A DNA stretch of 64,000 nt from an uncultured Pseudomonadales bacterium (GCA_958296405.1 OY282519.1:1782132-1846131); one strand, 5' to 3'; shown: positions 18,043-31,619, numbered from the stretch's first letter. The notes: generated by a model from the letters alone, not told the origin. Made by a program: numbers and translations.

Positions 18043-19273
18043 CGGACCACCTCCACCGATAGAACCGCACAGCAAAGCGAAGCTGCGAGTTCTGCGCAAC
18101 TACCTTCGTGCATACTTCGACCGGCTTGGCACCGTCTACGCCCGCGACGAGTTCAAACTCGATCTCGTTGATGGCTTCGCTGGCGGCGGGACATTCCTAG
18201 ACGGTTCGGAGACTATCTCCGGTACGCCACTCATCATGCTGGAGGAGGCGCGGGGGGCCAAGACACGGCTGGCTCACGGACGCAGGAAGCGGATTCACTT
18301 CGATTTCAAGTTCTACTTCGTGGATGCCAACGCCGCGCACACCGACCACCTTCGTCGAGCGATGGCGGAACGCGGCTACAACGCCAACGACGAGGCCGTC
18401 GTCATCCGTACTGGCAAGTTCGAGGACAATGTGCGGGCCATCTTGCAGGAGATCAAGAAACGCCAGCCGAGAGCTGGACGGTCTTTGTTTCTGCTCGACC
18501 AATTCGGCTATTCGCAAGTCGCTCTTCGACACGTCGCTGACATCCTCAGCGAACTACCGAGAGCGGAGGTGATACTTACGTTTGCCGCCGATGCGCTCAT
18601 CAACTTCCTGCGCGACAAACCGGAGTTCGTCAAGGCGGTCGCGCCGCTAGAGATGTCCGACACGGATGTGAGAGAACTACTCGATCTGAAGAAATCCGAG
18701 GGCGGCAAGGCATTGGTTCAGCGAGCCTTGCGAACACGGCTCCGACAGGTGACGGCCGCTCGGTTCGACACGCCCTTCTTCATTCGGCCCACCTCATCGG
18801 CGCGAGCACTGTGGTTCGTCCACCTGTCGCGACATCCAACGGCGCGCGACGTGATGGTGCAACGCCATTGGGACTTGGCAAACACGTTCGAACATTTTGG
18901 GCCGGGTGGCTTGAACATGCTCGGTTGGGACGAGCGAGGCGACTATCCGTTGTTTCGGTTTGGGGACGTGGAGCACAAACTGGTTCACGAACAGCTACTG
19001 GCATCGGTGCCTGCGGAGATTCATGCTTTGGCCGCGGAGTCGCCCGTCACGGTGGACGCCATCCGACACATGCTCGCCAATAGGACTGCTGCGCGCTTCT
19101 CCGACCTAGATCGGGTTCTCTTGGATCTGTACAAGGGGCGGGAGGTGGAGATTCATCTCGCCAACGGGAATCTCCGAGGGTCTTCAACGATGCGCCTCAA
19201 CTCGACCGATCTAATCGCTCAGCCTCGGCAACGATCGATCTTCGTGCGTGGCGGCGGCGTTCATGAGCAATAG
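18020..19273 (+). CDS. tcmP: Three-Cys-motif partner protein TcmP
   Basis: A 417-residue protein of the TcmP family, named for its constant pairing with three-Cys-motif (DUF5131) proteins; no activity is established. It has the family blocks SKAKLRVLRNYLRAYFD, DLVDGFAGGGTF, FYFVDANAAHTDHLR, FLLDQFGYSQV and ILTFAADALINFL. The DGFAGGG and LLDQFGYS motifs look like the nucleotide and catalytic loops of a Rossmann methyltransferase-like fold, which is my inference. The ATG lies inside the end of the DUF5131 gene after AAGGAGA, so the two are translationally coupled. Its 3' end overlaps the restriction-enzyme remnant on the other strand. Confidence 0.92.
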   Translation: MPFNWHPNGPPPPIEPHSKAKLRVLRNYLRAYFDRLGTVYARDEFKLDLVDGFAGGGTFLDGSETISGTPLIMLEEARGAKTRLAHGRRKRIHFDFKFYFVDANAAHTDHLRRAMAERGYNANDEAVVIRTGKFEDNVRAILQEIKKRQPRAGRSLFLLDQFGYSQVALRHVADILSELPRAEVILTFAADALINFLRDKPEFVKAVAPLEMSDTDVRELLDLKKSEGGKALVQRALRTRLRQVTAARFDTPFFIRPTSSARALWFVHLSRHPTARDVMVQRHWDLANTFEHFGPGGLNMLGWDERGDYPLFRFGDVEHKLVHEQLLASVPAEIHALAAESPVTVDAIRHMLANRTAARFSDLDRVLLDLYKGREVEIHLANGNLRGSSTMRLNSTDLIAQPRQRSIFVRGGGVHEQ

Positions 19274-19655
19274 AAATCGCGGCGATTCTTCTGGCGGTAT
19301 CGGCGAAGTGCTGCACTTCCTCGAGTTTGAGGGGCGTCCCAGAATGTTTCGCTCTCGGTAGGAGAGCCATTTCTTGAGCACTTGGTAGCCGCCGAGCTTG
19401 TGGTTCCACACCTTCGCGGGCACGTTGCGCCAGTAGGCGCGGGCATTGAGGTGGATGTCGAAGGTGGTGTCTCCCAGAGTCGCCTTGGGACGTGTACTGG
19501 CGGTGTAGCTACGTTCGATTTGGAGGCCGGTGCCTGGCATCACCGCTTCACTGGCATCCTTTCGCCCCCAGCTTGCGGTCAGCGCGAAGTCGTCGCCGGC
19601 CATGTTTCCGCCTTCCACCGTGGCGGGCATGGTGATGTGCGCCCAAAGAGGCGCC
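19197..19655 (-). pseudogene. C-terminal remnant of a type ISP restriction-modification enzyme
   Basis: On the minus strand, from about 19655, one frame reads AGDDFALTASWGRKDASE, then LGDTTFDIHLNARAYWRNVP and NHKLGGYQVLKKWLSYRE. After a single-base frameshift near 19335 the other frame continues LKLEEVQHFADTARRIAA. These blocks match the extreme C terminus of large single-chain type ISP and related enzymes, where a GGYQVxKKWLSYRE motif is typical. The N-terminal nuclease, helicase and methylase parts (over 1000 residues) are absent, so this is a dead fragment. Its 3' end lies under tcmP. Confidence 0.75.
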
Positions 19656-19719
19656 GCGCTCTGGCCGTTCCCCTCCCGCCCATCCTGCCCTCGCCGCTCG
19701 CTGCCGTGCCGCATACCCC

Positions 19720-19749
19720 TTGCCGCTTGGCCGCTCGCTTCCATAGAAT
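19720..19749 (+). promoter_or_regulatory. Probable carAB promoter
   Basis: TTGCCG (19720-19725) and TAGAAT (19744-19749) are 18 bp apart, giving a predicted start of transcription near 19756. The resulting leader is only about 50 nt and begins almost at the first base of the terminator-like hairpin that precedes carA. Confidence 0.55.
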
Positions 19750-19758
19750 CACCATCTA

Positions 19759-19792
19759 GCCGTCGTGCCTTGGGGGCCGACGGCTTTTCTTT
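19759..19792 (+). terminator. Terminator-like hairpin in the carA leader, possible attenuator
   Basis: GCCGTCG (19759-19765) pairs perfectly with CGACGGC (19778-19784) and is followed by TTTTCTTT (19785-19792). This is a textbook intrinsic terminator, placed 12 nt before the carA start and just after the likely promoter. Because carA lies downstream in the same direction, it may act as an attenuator; I cannot see an alternative antiterminator fold. Confidence 0.7.
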
Positions 19793-19804
19793 GCGTGTTG
19801 CGGG

Positions 19805-20995
19805 GTGGACGGCTTGGCCGCGATTCTGGCGCTTGAGGACGGCAGCGTGTTCCGCGGCGAGTCCATTGGCGCGGAGGGCGTGGCCGTTGGCGAGGTCGTG
19901 TTCAACACCGCCATGACGGGCTACCAAGAAATCCTCACAGACCCTTCTTATGCCCGCCAAATCGTCACCCTCACCTATCCGCACATCGGCAACACCGGCG
20001 CCAACCCGGAGGATGTGGAGTCCAACGCGGTGTGGGCGGAGGCGTTGGTGATTCGCGACCTGCCGCTGCGCGTCAGCAGTTGGCGCGCCACGGCCTCTTT
20101 GCCGGAGTTTCTGCGCGAGCGCGAAGTCGTGGCCATCGCGGATGTGGACACGCGCGCGCTCACCCGCCGCATCCGCGAAAAGGGTGCCCTCGGCGGTTGC
20201 GTCGCGGCGGGCGCGGCGGCTGCGAATGCAGAGGAGGCGGTGCGGCGCGCGCGGGAGTTCCCAGGGCTTGCCGGCATGGATCTAGCGCGGGTGGTCAGCT
20301 GCAAGGAGCGCCAGGCGTGGGGTGAAGGGTCTTGGCGGGAAGGCGGTGGCTACCGGGCGCCGCCCCCGGCGCGGCATCACGTCGTTGCGTACGACTATGG
20401 GGTGAAGCGCAACATCCTGCGCTTGCTGGCAGACCGCGGCTGCGCCGTCACGGTGCTGCCGGCGGATACCCCGGCCGCGCAGGCGCTGGCGCTCAAGCCG
20501 GATGGCGTTTTCCTCTCCAACGGCCCCGGCGATCCAGAACCTTGCGATTACGCCATTGCCGCCATACGCGAAATCGTCGCCGCCGGCGTGCCCACGTTTG
20601 GCATCTGCCTGGGCCATCAACTGTTGGCCTTGGCGAGCGGCGCCGGCACCGTGAAGATGCCCCACGGCCATCACGGCGCGAACCATCCAGTGCGCGATTT
20701 GGCGACCGGGCAAGTCATCATCACCAGCCAGAACCACGGCTTCGCGGTGGATGCACAGAGCTTGCCGAGCAACTTGGCCGCAACGCATGTGTCGTTGTTC
20801 GACGGCTCGCTGCAAGGCGTCCGCCGGACGGACCGACCCGCCTTCGGCTTCCAAGGCCATCCGGAAGCGAGCCCGGGGCCGCAGGACTGCGCCTACCTCT
20901 TTGATCGGTTCTTGGCGTCCATGGCGCAGCGGCGTGAGCCGCTCGATGCGCTTGGCGCGCCGGCGCGGGAGCTGGCCGATCAAGCGCCCAGCTAA
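19805..20995 (+). CDS. carA: Carbamoyl phosphate synthetase small (glutaminase) subunit
   Basis: CarA hydrolyses glutamine and channels ammonia to CarB for carbamoyl phosphate, needed by pyrimidine and arginine synthesis. The 396-residue protein has family length. It starts at GTG 19805 to give [16 protein letters not shown], as in homologues. It contains [33 protein letters not shown], the nucleophile loop FGICLGHQ and the catalytic His/Glu in [11 protein letters not shown]. There is no clear ribosome binding site before it. The hairpin at 19759-19792 suggests control in the leader. carB starts 29 bp after its stop. Confidence 0.97.
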   Translation: MDGLAAILALEDGSVFRGESIGAEGVAVGEVVFNTAMTGYQEILTDPSYARQIVTLTYPHIGNTGANPEDVESNAVWAEALVIRDLPLRVSSWRATASLPEFLREREVVAIADVDTRALTRRIREKGALGGCVAAGAAAANAEEAVRRAREFPGLAGMDLARVVSCKERQAWGEGSWREGGGYRAPPPARHHVVAYDYGVKRNILRLLADRGCAVTVLPADTPAAQALALKPDGVFLSNGPGDPEPCDYAIAAIREIVAAGVPTFGICLGHQLLALASGAGTVKMPHGHHGANHPVRDLATGQVIITSQNHGFAVDAQSLPSNLAATHVSLFDGSLQGVRRTDRPAFGFQGHPEASPGPQDCAYLFDRFLASMAQRREPLDALGAPARELADQAPS

Positions 20996-21024
20996 GCAGC
21001 CCCGAAGAACGCCTGAGAACGCCG

Positions 21025-24260
<3,236 letters not shown>

Positions 24261-24264
<4 letters not shown>

Positions 24265-24734
24265 GCGCACCGATGACCGTGGCCGGCGAACAGGCTTTGC
24301 GGGCAGAGCTCGGGGAGCTCAAGAGCGTGGCGCGGCCGGCCATCGTGAAGGAGATTGCCGAGGCGCGCGCGCATGGAGACCTGCGCGAGAACGCGGAGTA
24401 CCACGCCGCCAAGGAGCGCCAAGGCTTCATTGAGGCGCGCATCCGCCACATCGAGGGGCAACTCGCCGACGCCCAGGTGATCGACGTGACGCGGCTCAAG
24501 CCCACCGGCAGGGTGATTTTTGGCGCCACCGTCACCTTGTCAGACTGTGATTCGGAAGACACCCTGCGCTATCAGATCGTCGGCGAGGATGAATCTGACA
24601 TTGCGAGCAAAAAGCTCTCCATCATGTCGCCCTTCGCCCGCGCCCTGATCAGCAAGGCGGAGGGGGACGAAGTGTCGGTGGCGACGCCCAATGGCGAGCG
24701 GAGCTACATCATCGACCGGGTGGAACACCTGTAG
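24261..24734 (+). CDS. greA: Transcription elongation factor GreA
   Basis: GreA rescues backtracked RNA polymerase by stimulating cleavage of the transcript 3' end. The 157-residue protein has normal length, with the N-terminal coiled coil ([20 protein letters not shown], whose tip acidic residues act in the polymerase channel) and the C-terminal domain ending [17 protein letters not shown]. The ATG at 24261 overlaps the carB stop (ATGA). It heads the greA-rlmE-ftsH cluster. Confidence 0.97.
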
Positions 24735-24802
24735 CGGCCGCGGCGCGGCGATGACGCCGCATCACCGAGGCGGTGCCACACGGGGCAAGGGCGAGGGGCG
24801 CG

Positions 24803-25402
24803 ATGGCCAAACGCTCGAAATCGAGCGCCGCTTGGCTGGCCCGCCAACGCCGGGATCCTTTCGTCGGGCGCGCCGCCTCCCGCGCCCACTTCAAGCTCGA
24901 ACAGCTCGATGCGCGCTTTCGCCTCACCGCGCCGTCGCGTTGCGCTGTGGAACTCGGCGCCGCTCCCGGCGGGTGGACGGCGTACTTGGCGCGGCGCTGT
25001 CGGCGCGTGGTGGCGTGCGACCTGGTGGCGCTGGCGGCGCTGCCGCGCGGCACCTGCTTCGTGCAAGGCGACGTGCAGGAAGCCGCCGTGCAACTTCGCA
25101 TCGAGGCGGCCATTGATGGCGGGGCAGACCTTGTATTGTCGGACATGGCCCCCAACATGAGTGGTAACCGGACGCTCGATCAGGTGCGCAGCGAAGCGCT
25201 CGCGGAATGCGCCGCGGAGTTGGCGCTGCGCTGGTTGCGGCCGGGCGGGCAGTTGGTGGTGAAGCTGTTTCACGGCGCTGGCTTCGACGCGGTGCTCGCC
25301 CGCCTGCGGAACGACTTCGCGCGGGTCGCCATCGCCAAGCCGCCGGCCTCGCGAGCAGCGTCTCGGGAGGTCTACGCCGTTGCCGCGCTTGGAGTAAAAT
25401 GA
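24803..25402 (+). CDS. rlmE: 23S rRNA (uridine-2'-O-)-methyltransferase RlmE (FtsJ/RrmJ)
   Basis: RlmE methylates the 2'-OH of U2552 in the 23S rRNA A loop during late 50S assembly. The 199-residue protein keeps the K-D-K-E catalytic set in HFKLEQLDARF, LSDMAPNMSG, LVVKLFHGAGF and REVYAVA, and has the SAM motif ELGAAPGGWTAYLA. ATG 24803 (MAKRSKSSAAWLARQ) follows GCGAGGGG and fits homologues better than the ATG at 24773. It lies directly before ftsH, as in most gammaproteobacteria. Confidence 0.96.
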   Translation: MAKRSKSSAAWLARQRRDPFVGRAASRAHFKLEQLDARFRLTAPSRCAVELGAAPGGWTAYLARRCRRVVACDLVALAALPRGTCFVQGDVQEAAVQLRIEAAIDGGADLVLSDMAPNMSGNRTLDQVRSEALAECAAELALRWLRPGGQLVVKLFHGAGFDAVLARLRNDFARVAIAKPPASRAASREVYAVAALGVK

Positions 25403-25468
25403 AGGCGACGCAATGCCGGCGGCGGGGCAGGGTGCGTCAGGCGTGCCGCCAAGTGAAATGGTGATCTC

Positions 25469-27397
25469 TTGAACGACATGGGAAAGAACCTTCTGCTCTG
25501 GCTGATCGTCGCGGCCGTGCTACTCACCGTCTTCCAAAACTTCAACGTCAAGAGAGACCCGCAGGAGATCAGCTACTCCGAGTTTCTGGAGGACGTGCGG
25601 GCAGACCGCGTGGACGCCGTGGTCATGGAGAACACCCGCATTTTCGGCTCGCGCAAGAACGGCGACGAGTTCATGGTGGTGCGCCCGCCGATGGCGGATC
25701 CGAAACTCGCGGACGATCTGTACAACCATCGCGTCCAAATCACCGGCAAGGAAGAAGAGGAGCCGAGCATCTGGTGGCAACTGCTCGTCGCCAGCTTCCC
25801 CATCCTCATCATCATCGCCGTCTTCATGTTGTTCATGCGGCAGATGCAGGGTGGCGCCGGCCGTGGCGGCCCGATGGCGTTCGCCAAGAGCAAGGCGCGG
25901 CTGCTCTCTGAAGACCAGATCAAAACCACCTTCGCGGACGTGGCTGGCGTGGACGAGGCGAAGGAGGACATGTGGGAACTGGTGGAGTTCCTGCGCGACC
26001 CGGCCAAGTTCCAGCGCTTGGGCGGGCGCATTCCGCGGGGCGTGTTGATGGTCGGCTCGCCGGGCACGGGCAAGACGCTGCTGGCCCGCGCCATTGCCGG
26101 CGAAGCGAAGACGCCGTTCTTCTCCATCTCTGGCTCAGACTTCGTGGAGATGTTCGTCGGCGTCGGCGCGTCTCGCGTGCGCGACATGTTCGAGCAGGCG
26201 AAGAAGCAAGCGCCCTGCATCATCTTCATCGACGAGATCGACGCGGTGGGCCGGCATCGGGGCGCCGGCTTGGGCGGCGGCCACGACGAGCGCGAGCAGA
26301 CGCTGAATCAGCTCTTGGTCGAGATGGACGGCTTCGAGGCGAACGACGGCATCATCGTCATCGCATCCACCAACCGCCCAGACGTGTTGGACAAGGCGCT
26401 GCTGCGCCCCGGCCGGTTTGACCGGCAAGTGGTGGTGCCGCTGCCAGACATTCGCGGACGCGAACAGATTCTCAAGGTACACATGCGTCGCGTGCCGTTG
26501 TCGGACGATGTGCAGCCGGACATCATCGCGCGTGGCACCCCCGGCTTTTCCGGGGCAGATTTGGAGAACATCGTCAACGAAGCCGCGCTGTTCGCGGCGC
26601 GGGGCGGCAAGGGCAAGGTCACCATGGCCGAGTTCGAGCAGGCCAAAGACAAGGTGATGATGGGCGCCGAGCGCAAGACCATGGTCATGTCCGACAAGGA
26701 GAGGCGCAACACTGCCTTCCACGAGGCTGGCCACGCCATCGTCGGCCGCTCCCTGCCGGAGCATGACACGCTCTACAAGGTCACCATCGTGCCGCGTGGT
26801 CGCGCCTTGGGCGTCACCATGTTCCTGCCGGAGGAAGATCGCTACAGCGTCAGCCGTCGCGGCGTGCTCAGCCAGATCACCAGCCTGTTCGGCGGGCGCG
26901 TCGCCGAGGAGATGATCAACGGCGTGGATGGCGTCACCACCGGCGCCGCCAACGACATCGAACGCGCCACGCAGCTAGCCCGCAACATGGTGACGAAATG
27001 GGGCTTTTCCGGGAAGCTGGGGCCCATCATGTACGACGAGGACGACGGCGAGGTGTTTCTCGGCATGTCTGCCGGCATGAAGCCAAAACCCATCTCCAGC
27101 GCCACCGCCAAGGCCATCGACGCGGAAGTGCGCCGCATCATCGATGAATGTTTCGGCACGGCGCGGCGCATCCTCGTTGAGCATCAGGACAAGCTGCACA
27201 CCATGGCCGATGCGCTGATGGAATACGAGACGCTGACGCCGGATCAAATCGACGACATCATGGCCGGCGCGAAGCCACGCGCCCCCAAGGTCGACGCCGG
27301 CGTGGCGCGCCCGCCGGCCCGGGACGCCGCAGCCCCCGCCGGCGGCGAGGATGAAGCGTCGCCGGGGCCGCTTGGGGACCCGGCGCAAGAGACATAG
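25469..27397 (+). CDS. ftsH: ATP-dependent zinc metalloprotease FtsH
   Basis: FtsH is a hexameric inner-membrane AAA+ protease that degrades membrane and regulatory proteins, including sigma-32 and LpxC in E. coli. The 642-residue protein has two transmembrane helices (near residues 5-22 and 108-127), Walker A GSPGTGKT (most homologues have GPPGTGKT), Walker [12 protein letters not shown], the SRH arginine region and the zinc motif HEAGH. TTG 25469 gives [11 protein letters not shown], matching the UUG-type start known in E. coli; ATG 25478 is the alternative. folP follows after 5 nt. Confidence 0.96.
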   Translation: MNDMGKNLLLWLIVAAVLLTVFQNFNVKRDPQEISYSEFLEDVRADRVDAVVMENTRIFGSRKNGDEFMVVRPPMADPKLADDLYNHRVQITGKEEEEPSIWWQLLVASFPILIIIAVFMLFMRQMQGGAGRGGPMAFAKSKARLLSEDQIKTTFADVAGVDEAKEDMWELVEFLRDPAKFQRLGGRIPRGVLMVGSPGTGKTLLARAIAGEAKTPFFSISGSDFVEMFVGVGASRVRDMFEQAKKQAPCIIFIDEIDAVGRHRGAGLGGGHDEREQTLNQLLVEMDGFEANDGIIVIASTNRPDVLDKALLRPGRFDRQVVVPLPDIRGREQILKVHMRRVPLSDDVQPDIIARGTPGFSGADLENIVNEAALFAARGGKGKVTMAEFEQAKDKVMMGAERKTMVMSDKERRNTAFHEAGHAIVGRSLPEHDTLYKVTIVPRGRALGVTMFLPEEDRYSVSRRGVLSQITSLFGGRVAEEMINGVDGVTTGAANDIERATQLARNMVTKWGFSGKLGPIMYDEDDGEVFLGMSAGMKPKPISSATAKAIDAEVRRIIDECFGTARRILVEHQDKLHTMADALMEYETLTPDQIDDIMAGAKPRAPKVDAGVARPPARDAAAPAGGEDEASPGPLGDPAQET

Positions 27398-27402
27398 AAG
27401 GT

Positions 27403-28278
27403 TTGCGCGTCAACTCGCCTGCCCCGGTGCTGCGCTGCGGCGCTCATGCGCTGGACTTGTCGCGCCCGGCGGTCATGGGCATCGTCAACGTCACACCGGA
27501 TTCCTTCTCGGATGGCGGCCGCTTCGCGAACCCTGCGATGGCGGTGGATGCAGCGGTGGAGATGGTGTCCGCCGGCGCTGCCATCGTGGACATTGGCGGC
27601 GAGAGCACGCGCCCCGGCGCCGAGCCGGTGTGCGTCGCGCAGGAAATTGACCGCGTGGTTCCCGTCTTGGAGGGGCTGCGCGGCCTCGACGCCCCCTTGA
27701 GCATCGACACCAGCAAGCCCCAAGTGGCGCGCGCCGCCATCGCCGCCGGCGCCTCGCTGGTGAATGATGTCCGCGCCGCCCAAGCGCCCGGCATGCTGGC
27801 GGCATTGGCAGACACCGACGCGGGCGTGTGCCTGATGCACATGCGCGGCGAACCACGCACCATGCAACGGGCGCCGCGCTACCAGAACGTGGTGTGCGAA
27901 GTGCGCGCCTTTCTTAGCGCGCGGGCGGCCGCGTGTCGCGCTGCCGGCATCGCCGCCGAGCGGATGTTGCTGGATCCTGGCATCGGCTTCGGCAAGACGG
28001 CGGCGCACAACGTCGCGTTGCTGAAGGCGCTTGGGGAACTCTCGCCGGCCGGCTTGCCGATTCTGGTGGGCGTGTCTCGAAAGCGCTTCATCGGCCAACT
28101 GACGGGCCGGGCGGTGGTCGGGCGCTTGGCCGGCAGCGTCGCGGCCGCAGTGTTGGCGGCGTTGTCCGGCGCCGCGGTGCTGCGCGTGCATGACGTGCCG
28201 GAGACGGTTGATGCGCTGCGGCTAGTGGCCGCGACGGGCGAGACCTGGGCGAACTTGGAGGAACCGAATGGGCAATGA
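27403..28278 (+). CDS. folP: Dihydropteroate synthase
   Basis: FolP condenses p-aminobenzoate with dihydropterin pyrophosphate in folate synthesis and is the sulfonamide target. The 291-residue protein is a TIM barrel with PAVMGIVNVTPDSFSDGG, DIGGESTRPGA, LMHMRGEPRTMQ, LDPGIGFGKT and VGVSRKRFIG, all standard. The TTG start at 27403 follows GAAGG and is the only start fitting homologue length. It overlaps glmM by 11 nt, as in the conserved ftsH-folP-glmM order. Confidence 0.96.
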   Translation: MRVNSPAPVLRCGAHALDLSRPAVMGIVNVTPDSFSDGGRFANPAMAVDAAVEMVSAGAAIVDIGGESTRPGAEPVCVAQEIDRVVPVLEGLRGLDAPLSIDTSKPQVARAAIAAGASLVNDVRAAQAPGMLAALADTDAGVCLMHMRGEPRTMQRAPRYQNVVCEVRAFLSARAAACRAAGIAAERMLLDPGIGFGKTAAHNVALLKALGELSPAGLPILVGVSRKRFIGQLTGRAVVGRLAGSVAAAVLAALSGAAVLRVHDVPETVDALRLVAATGETWANLEEPNGQ

Positions 28279-29613
28279 TGCGCGCAAGCACTTCGGCACC
28301 GACGGCATTCGCGGCCGGGTGGGCGAAGAGCCGATCACCGCGGAGTTTTGCCTGCGCTTGGGTTGGGCCGTCGGCAAAACCTTGGCCAATGGGCGCTCGC
28401 CTTTGGCGCTCATCGGCAAGGACACGCGGCTCTCCGGCTACATGCTGGAATCCGTCTTGGAGGCCGGCTTGGTGTCCGCCGGCGTCAACGTGGGCCTGCT
28501 GACGCCCATCCCGACGCCGGCGGTGGCGTACCTCACGCGCACGTTTCGGGCGGATGTCGGCATCGTCATCAGCGCCTCGCACAACGCCTACGAATACAAC
28601 GGCGTCAAGTTCTTCAGCGCCGAGGGCGTGAAGCTCAGGGACGAGCAGGAGCGCGCCATCGAGCGGCAACTCGAGCAGGACATGAAGACGGTGCCCTCGA
28701 ACAAGCTCGGCAAGGTGCAGCGCTTGGACGATGCGCACGGGCGCTACATCGAGTTCTGCAAGGGCACCGTCAATCGCCGCTTTCGTTTGCGCGGCTTGAA
28801 AATTGTTGTGGACTGCGCCCATGGGGCAGCGTGTCGGGTGGCGCCGGGCGTGTTCTCCGAACTCGGCGCTGACGTGAACGTCATCGGCGCATCGCCCAAT
28901 GGCATGAACATCAACGCTGGCTGCGGCTCGACCTGCCCAGATCAGCTGGTCGCCGAAGTGGTGGCGCAGGGTGCGGACCTCGGCATCGCCTTGGATGGCG
29001 ATGGCGACCGCGTCGTCATGGCGGACCAAAACGGCCAAATTGTCGACGGCGACGACTTGCTGTACATCATCGCCAACCACGGCGCCAAAACTGGCCGCTT
29101 GGACGGTGGCGTGGTCGGCACGAGCATGAGCAACTTAGGCCTAGAGCGCGCGCTTGAGGCCATCGACGTGCCATTTGCTCGCGCCGACATGGGCGACCGC
29201 CATGTCTTGGAAGCCATGCGTTCGCGCAACTGGTCGTTGGGCGGCGAACCGTCTGGCCACATCGTGTGCGCCCGGCTCACCACCACCGGCGACGGCATCG
29301 TGGCTGCGCTGCAGGCGTTGGTGGCGATGGTCGAAACCGGCAAGACCTTGGCCGACCTGCGGGTTGGCATGGAGCGCTCGCCGCAGTCCGTCGTCAATGT
29401 GGCGGCCACCAATCCGCAGCAGGCGATTGCATGCGGCGAGGTCTCGAAGGCCAAGCGCGACGTCGAAGCGAAGCTGAATGGGCGCGGGCGGGTGCTGTTG
29501 CGGCCGTCCGGCACGGAGCCTGTGGTGCGCGTGATGGTGGAAGGGGAAGACGCAGAGCGAATCGCTGGCCACGCCAAGGCGCTGGCCGACGTGGTGCGGA
29601 CATCGGCGCAGGG

Positions 29614-29617
<4 letters not shown>
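28268..29617 (+). CDS. glmM: Phosphoglucosamine mutase
   Basis: GlmM converts glucosamine-6-phosphate to glucosamine-1-phosphate for UDP-GlcNAc, feeding peptidoglycan and lipopolysaccharide. The 449-residue protein starts RKHFGTDGIRGRVGEEP, has the phosphoserine loop VISASHNAYEYNGVKFF, the metal loop DGDGDR, the sugar loop GGEPSGHIV and the phosphate loop RPSGTEPVVRVM. Its ATG lies within the end of folP and its TGA overlaps the tpiA ATG. Confidence 0.97.
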
Positions 29618-30349
<732 letters not shown>

Positions 30350-30363
<14 letters not shown>

Positions 30364-30715
30364 GACGATTCTCTTGATCCTGTTGGTGGCGGACGCCATC
30401 GCGCTGGCCACGCTCATCCTGCTGCAGCAGGGCAAGGGCGCGGACATCGGCGCGGCATTCGGCTCGGGCGGGTCGAACACCGTGTTCGGCGCCACGGGCG
30501 GGTCGTTCCTGATGAAGCTGACGACGTGGCTTGCCATTGGCTTCTTCGTCATCACGTTCGGCTTGGCTTACGCGGCGAACGAGCGCGCCGCCGACATGCG
30601 CGGCGCTGGTCTGCCTTTCGTGCCGCCGCCCATCGAGGCGCCAGCGCCGGCGCCGGAGTTGACAGCGGACGAGGAACCGGTAGATTCCGATGTTCCGGCG
30701 ACGCCCGGCGGCTGA
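30350..30715 (+). CDS. secG: Protein-export membrane protein SecG
   Basis: SecG is the small accessory subunit of the SecYEG translocon. The 121-residue protein has two transmembrane helices (TILLILLVADAIALATLILL and KLTTWLAIGFFVITFGLAY) around the conserved loop QQGKGADIGAAFGSGGSNTV and GATGG. The C-terminal tail from about residue 88 is proline/alanine/acid rich. The ATG lies 14 nt inside tpiA. tRNA-Leu follows 28 bp later, as in E. coli secG-leuU. Confidence 0.95.
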
Positions 30716-30743
30716 ATCCGCCATGCGCCGCCGCACCGACCAC

Positions 30744-30830
30744 GCCGAAGTGGTGAAATTGGTAGACACGCTACCTTGAGGGGGTAGTGGGCGTAAGCCC
30801 GTGGAGGTTCGAGTCCTCTCTTCGGCACCA
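30744..30830 (+). tRNA. tRNA-Leu (anticodon GAG)
   Basis: An 87-nt class II tRNA with acceptor stem GCCGAAG/CTTCGGC, anticodon stem CTACC/GGTAG enclosing TTGAGGG (anticodon GAG), a long variable arm (TGGGCGTAAGCCCGT), the TTCGAGT T-loop and encoded CCA. It lies just after secG. Accessory DNA begins immediately downstream, so it may have served as an integration point, but no integrase or repeated tRNA end was found. Confidence 0.97.
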
Positions 30831-30959
30831 AATCTGTGTTTCCGCACTGGCACATACGGTGGCCCGGGTGCGAACGGCCAAGCACAGCGGCAGGAACAAG
30901 ACGCACGAACGCCTTCCGATGGCGGCCCGTTCGGAGAAATGCCCTCGACATGAACCACA

Positions 30960-31200
30960 TATGCGGCATCCGCTCCCACGGCGACGCCCACGGGTTGGCC
31001 GCCGTGCTGGCGGAACTTGCGGGATGATGCTGCATCAGGACGGCTCGACCCATGAATGGGTGCTTGGGACGGCATTGGAACCTCATCATCACCCTCGACG
31101 ATGCGACCTCGGAGCACTATTCGATGTTCTTCGTCGAGGAGGAAGGCACGGCGTCGAGCTTTCGGGGGATGGCGCTCGTTGAGCGCGTCCCCCTGTATGG
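30960..31200 (+). pseudogene. Fragment of an ISNCY-type transposase, frameshifted
   Basis: Frame one reads CGMMLHQDGSTHEWVLG up to about 31065, then the neighbouring frame continues RHWNLIITLDDATSEHYSMF and FVEEEGTASSFRG to about 31170. Together these form the start of the DDE catalytic domain of ISNCY-like integrase-fold transposases, whose pattern is HxDGSxHxW...TxDDATSExYSxFF. The N-terminal part and everything after the FRG block are missing. One frameshift plus truncation at both ends make it inactive. The rest of the 30831-31440 stretch holds nothing else I recognise. Confidence 0.7.
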
Positions 31201-31447
31201 AGCCCTCGACATGGGGACTTGCCCACATCAACGTCTCGGGGGCAGGGGCATGGGCCTGGACAACTCGCGCGGCCCCGACGTGCGTTCGCGCTGCCGTCCT
31301 GCGCCGCGGTGAGCTCGCTCTCCCCGCGGCTGCGGTTGGCTGGGACCGGCAACCCCGATGGATGACAGTGTGTGTGACCCGAGTCGGGAATCGGTATCGG
31401 CCCATGTCCGCGGCCAACCTGCCACCGGCAGGTGGGGCACGGTCAGG

Positions 31448-31515
31448 CCTCTGACCCCCACCAAAGCGGACAACTCATGTGCTACAAACCGGACAGTTCT
31501 GTTTGTTGCTAACGC
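31448..31515 (+). repeat. Putative terminal region of the ISNCY-like element
   Basis: After CTGACCCCCACC there are two AACCGGACA/AAGCGGACA-type repeats, CGGACA at 31467-31472 and 31490-31495, with a 23-nt period and a TGCT after each. Repeats of this form occur at the ends of ISNCY-type elements as I remember them. A matching opposite end was not found. Confidence 0.4.
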
Positions 31516-31619
31516 TTCCCACTGGCTTCCTCGCGATCGCATGAAGTCCCCGGACCCGTCGGCTCGACTTCGTTCGTCCGCGTCGCCTGCACCGTATGAC
31601 GACGCGCTACACTCGCCCC

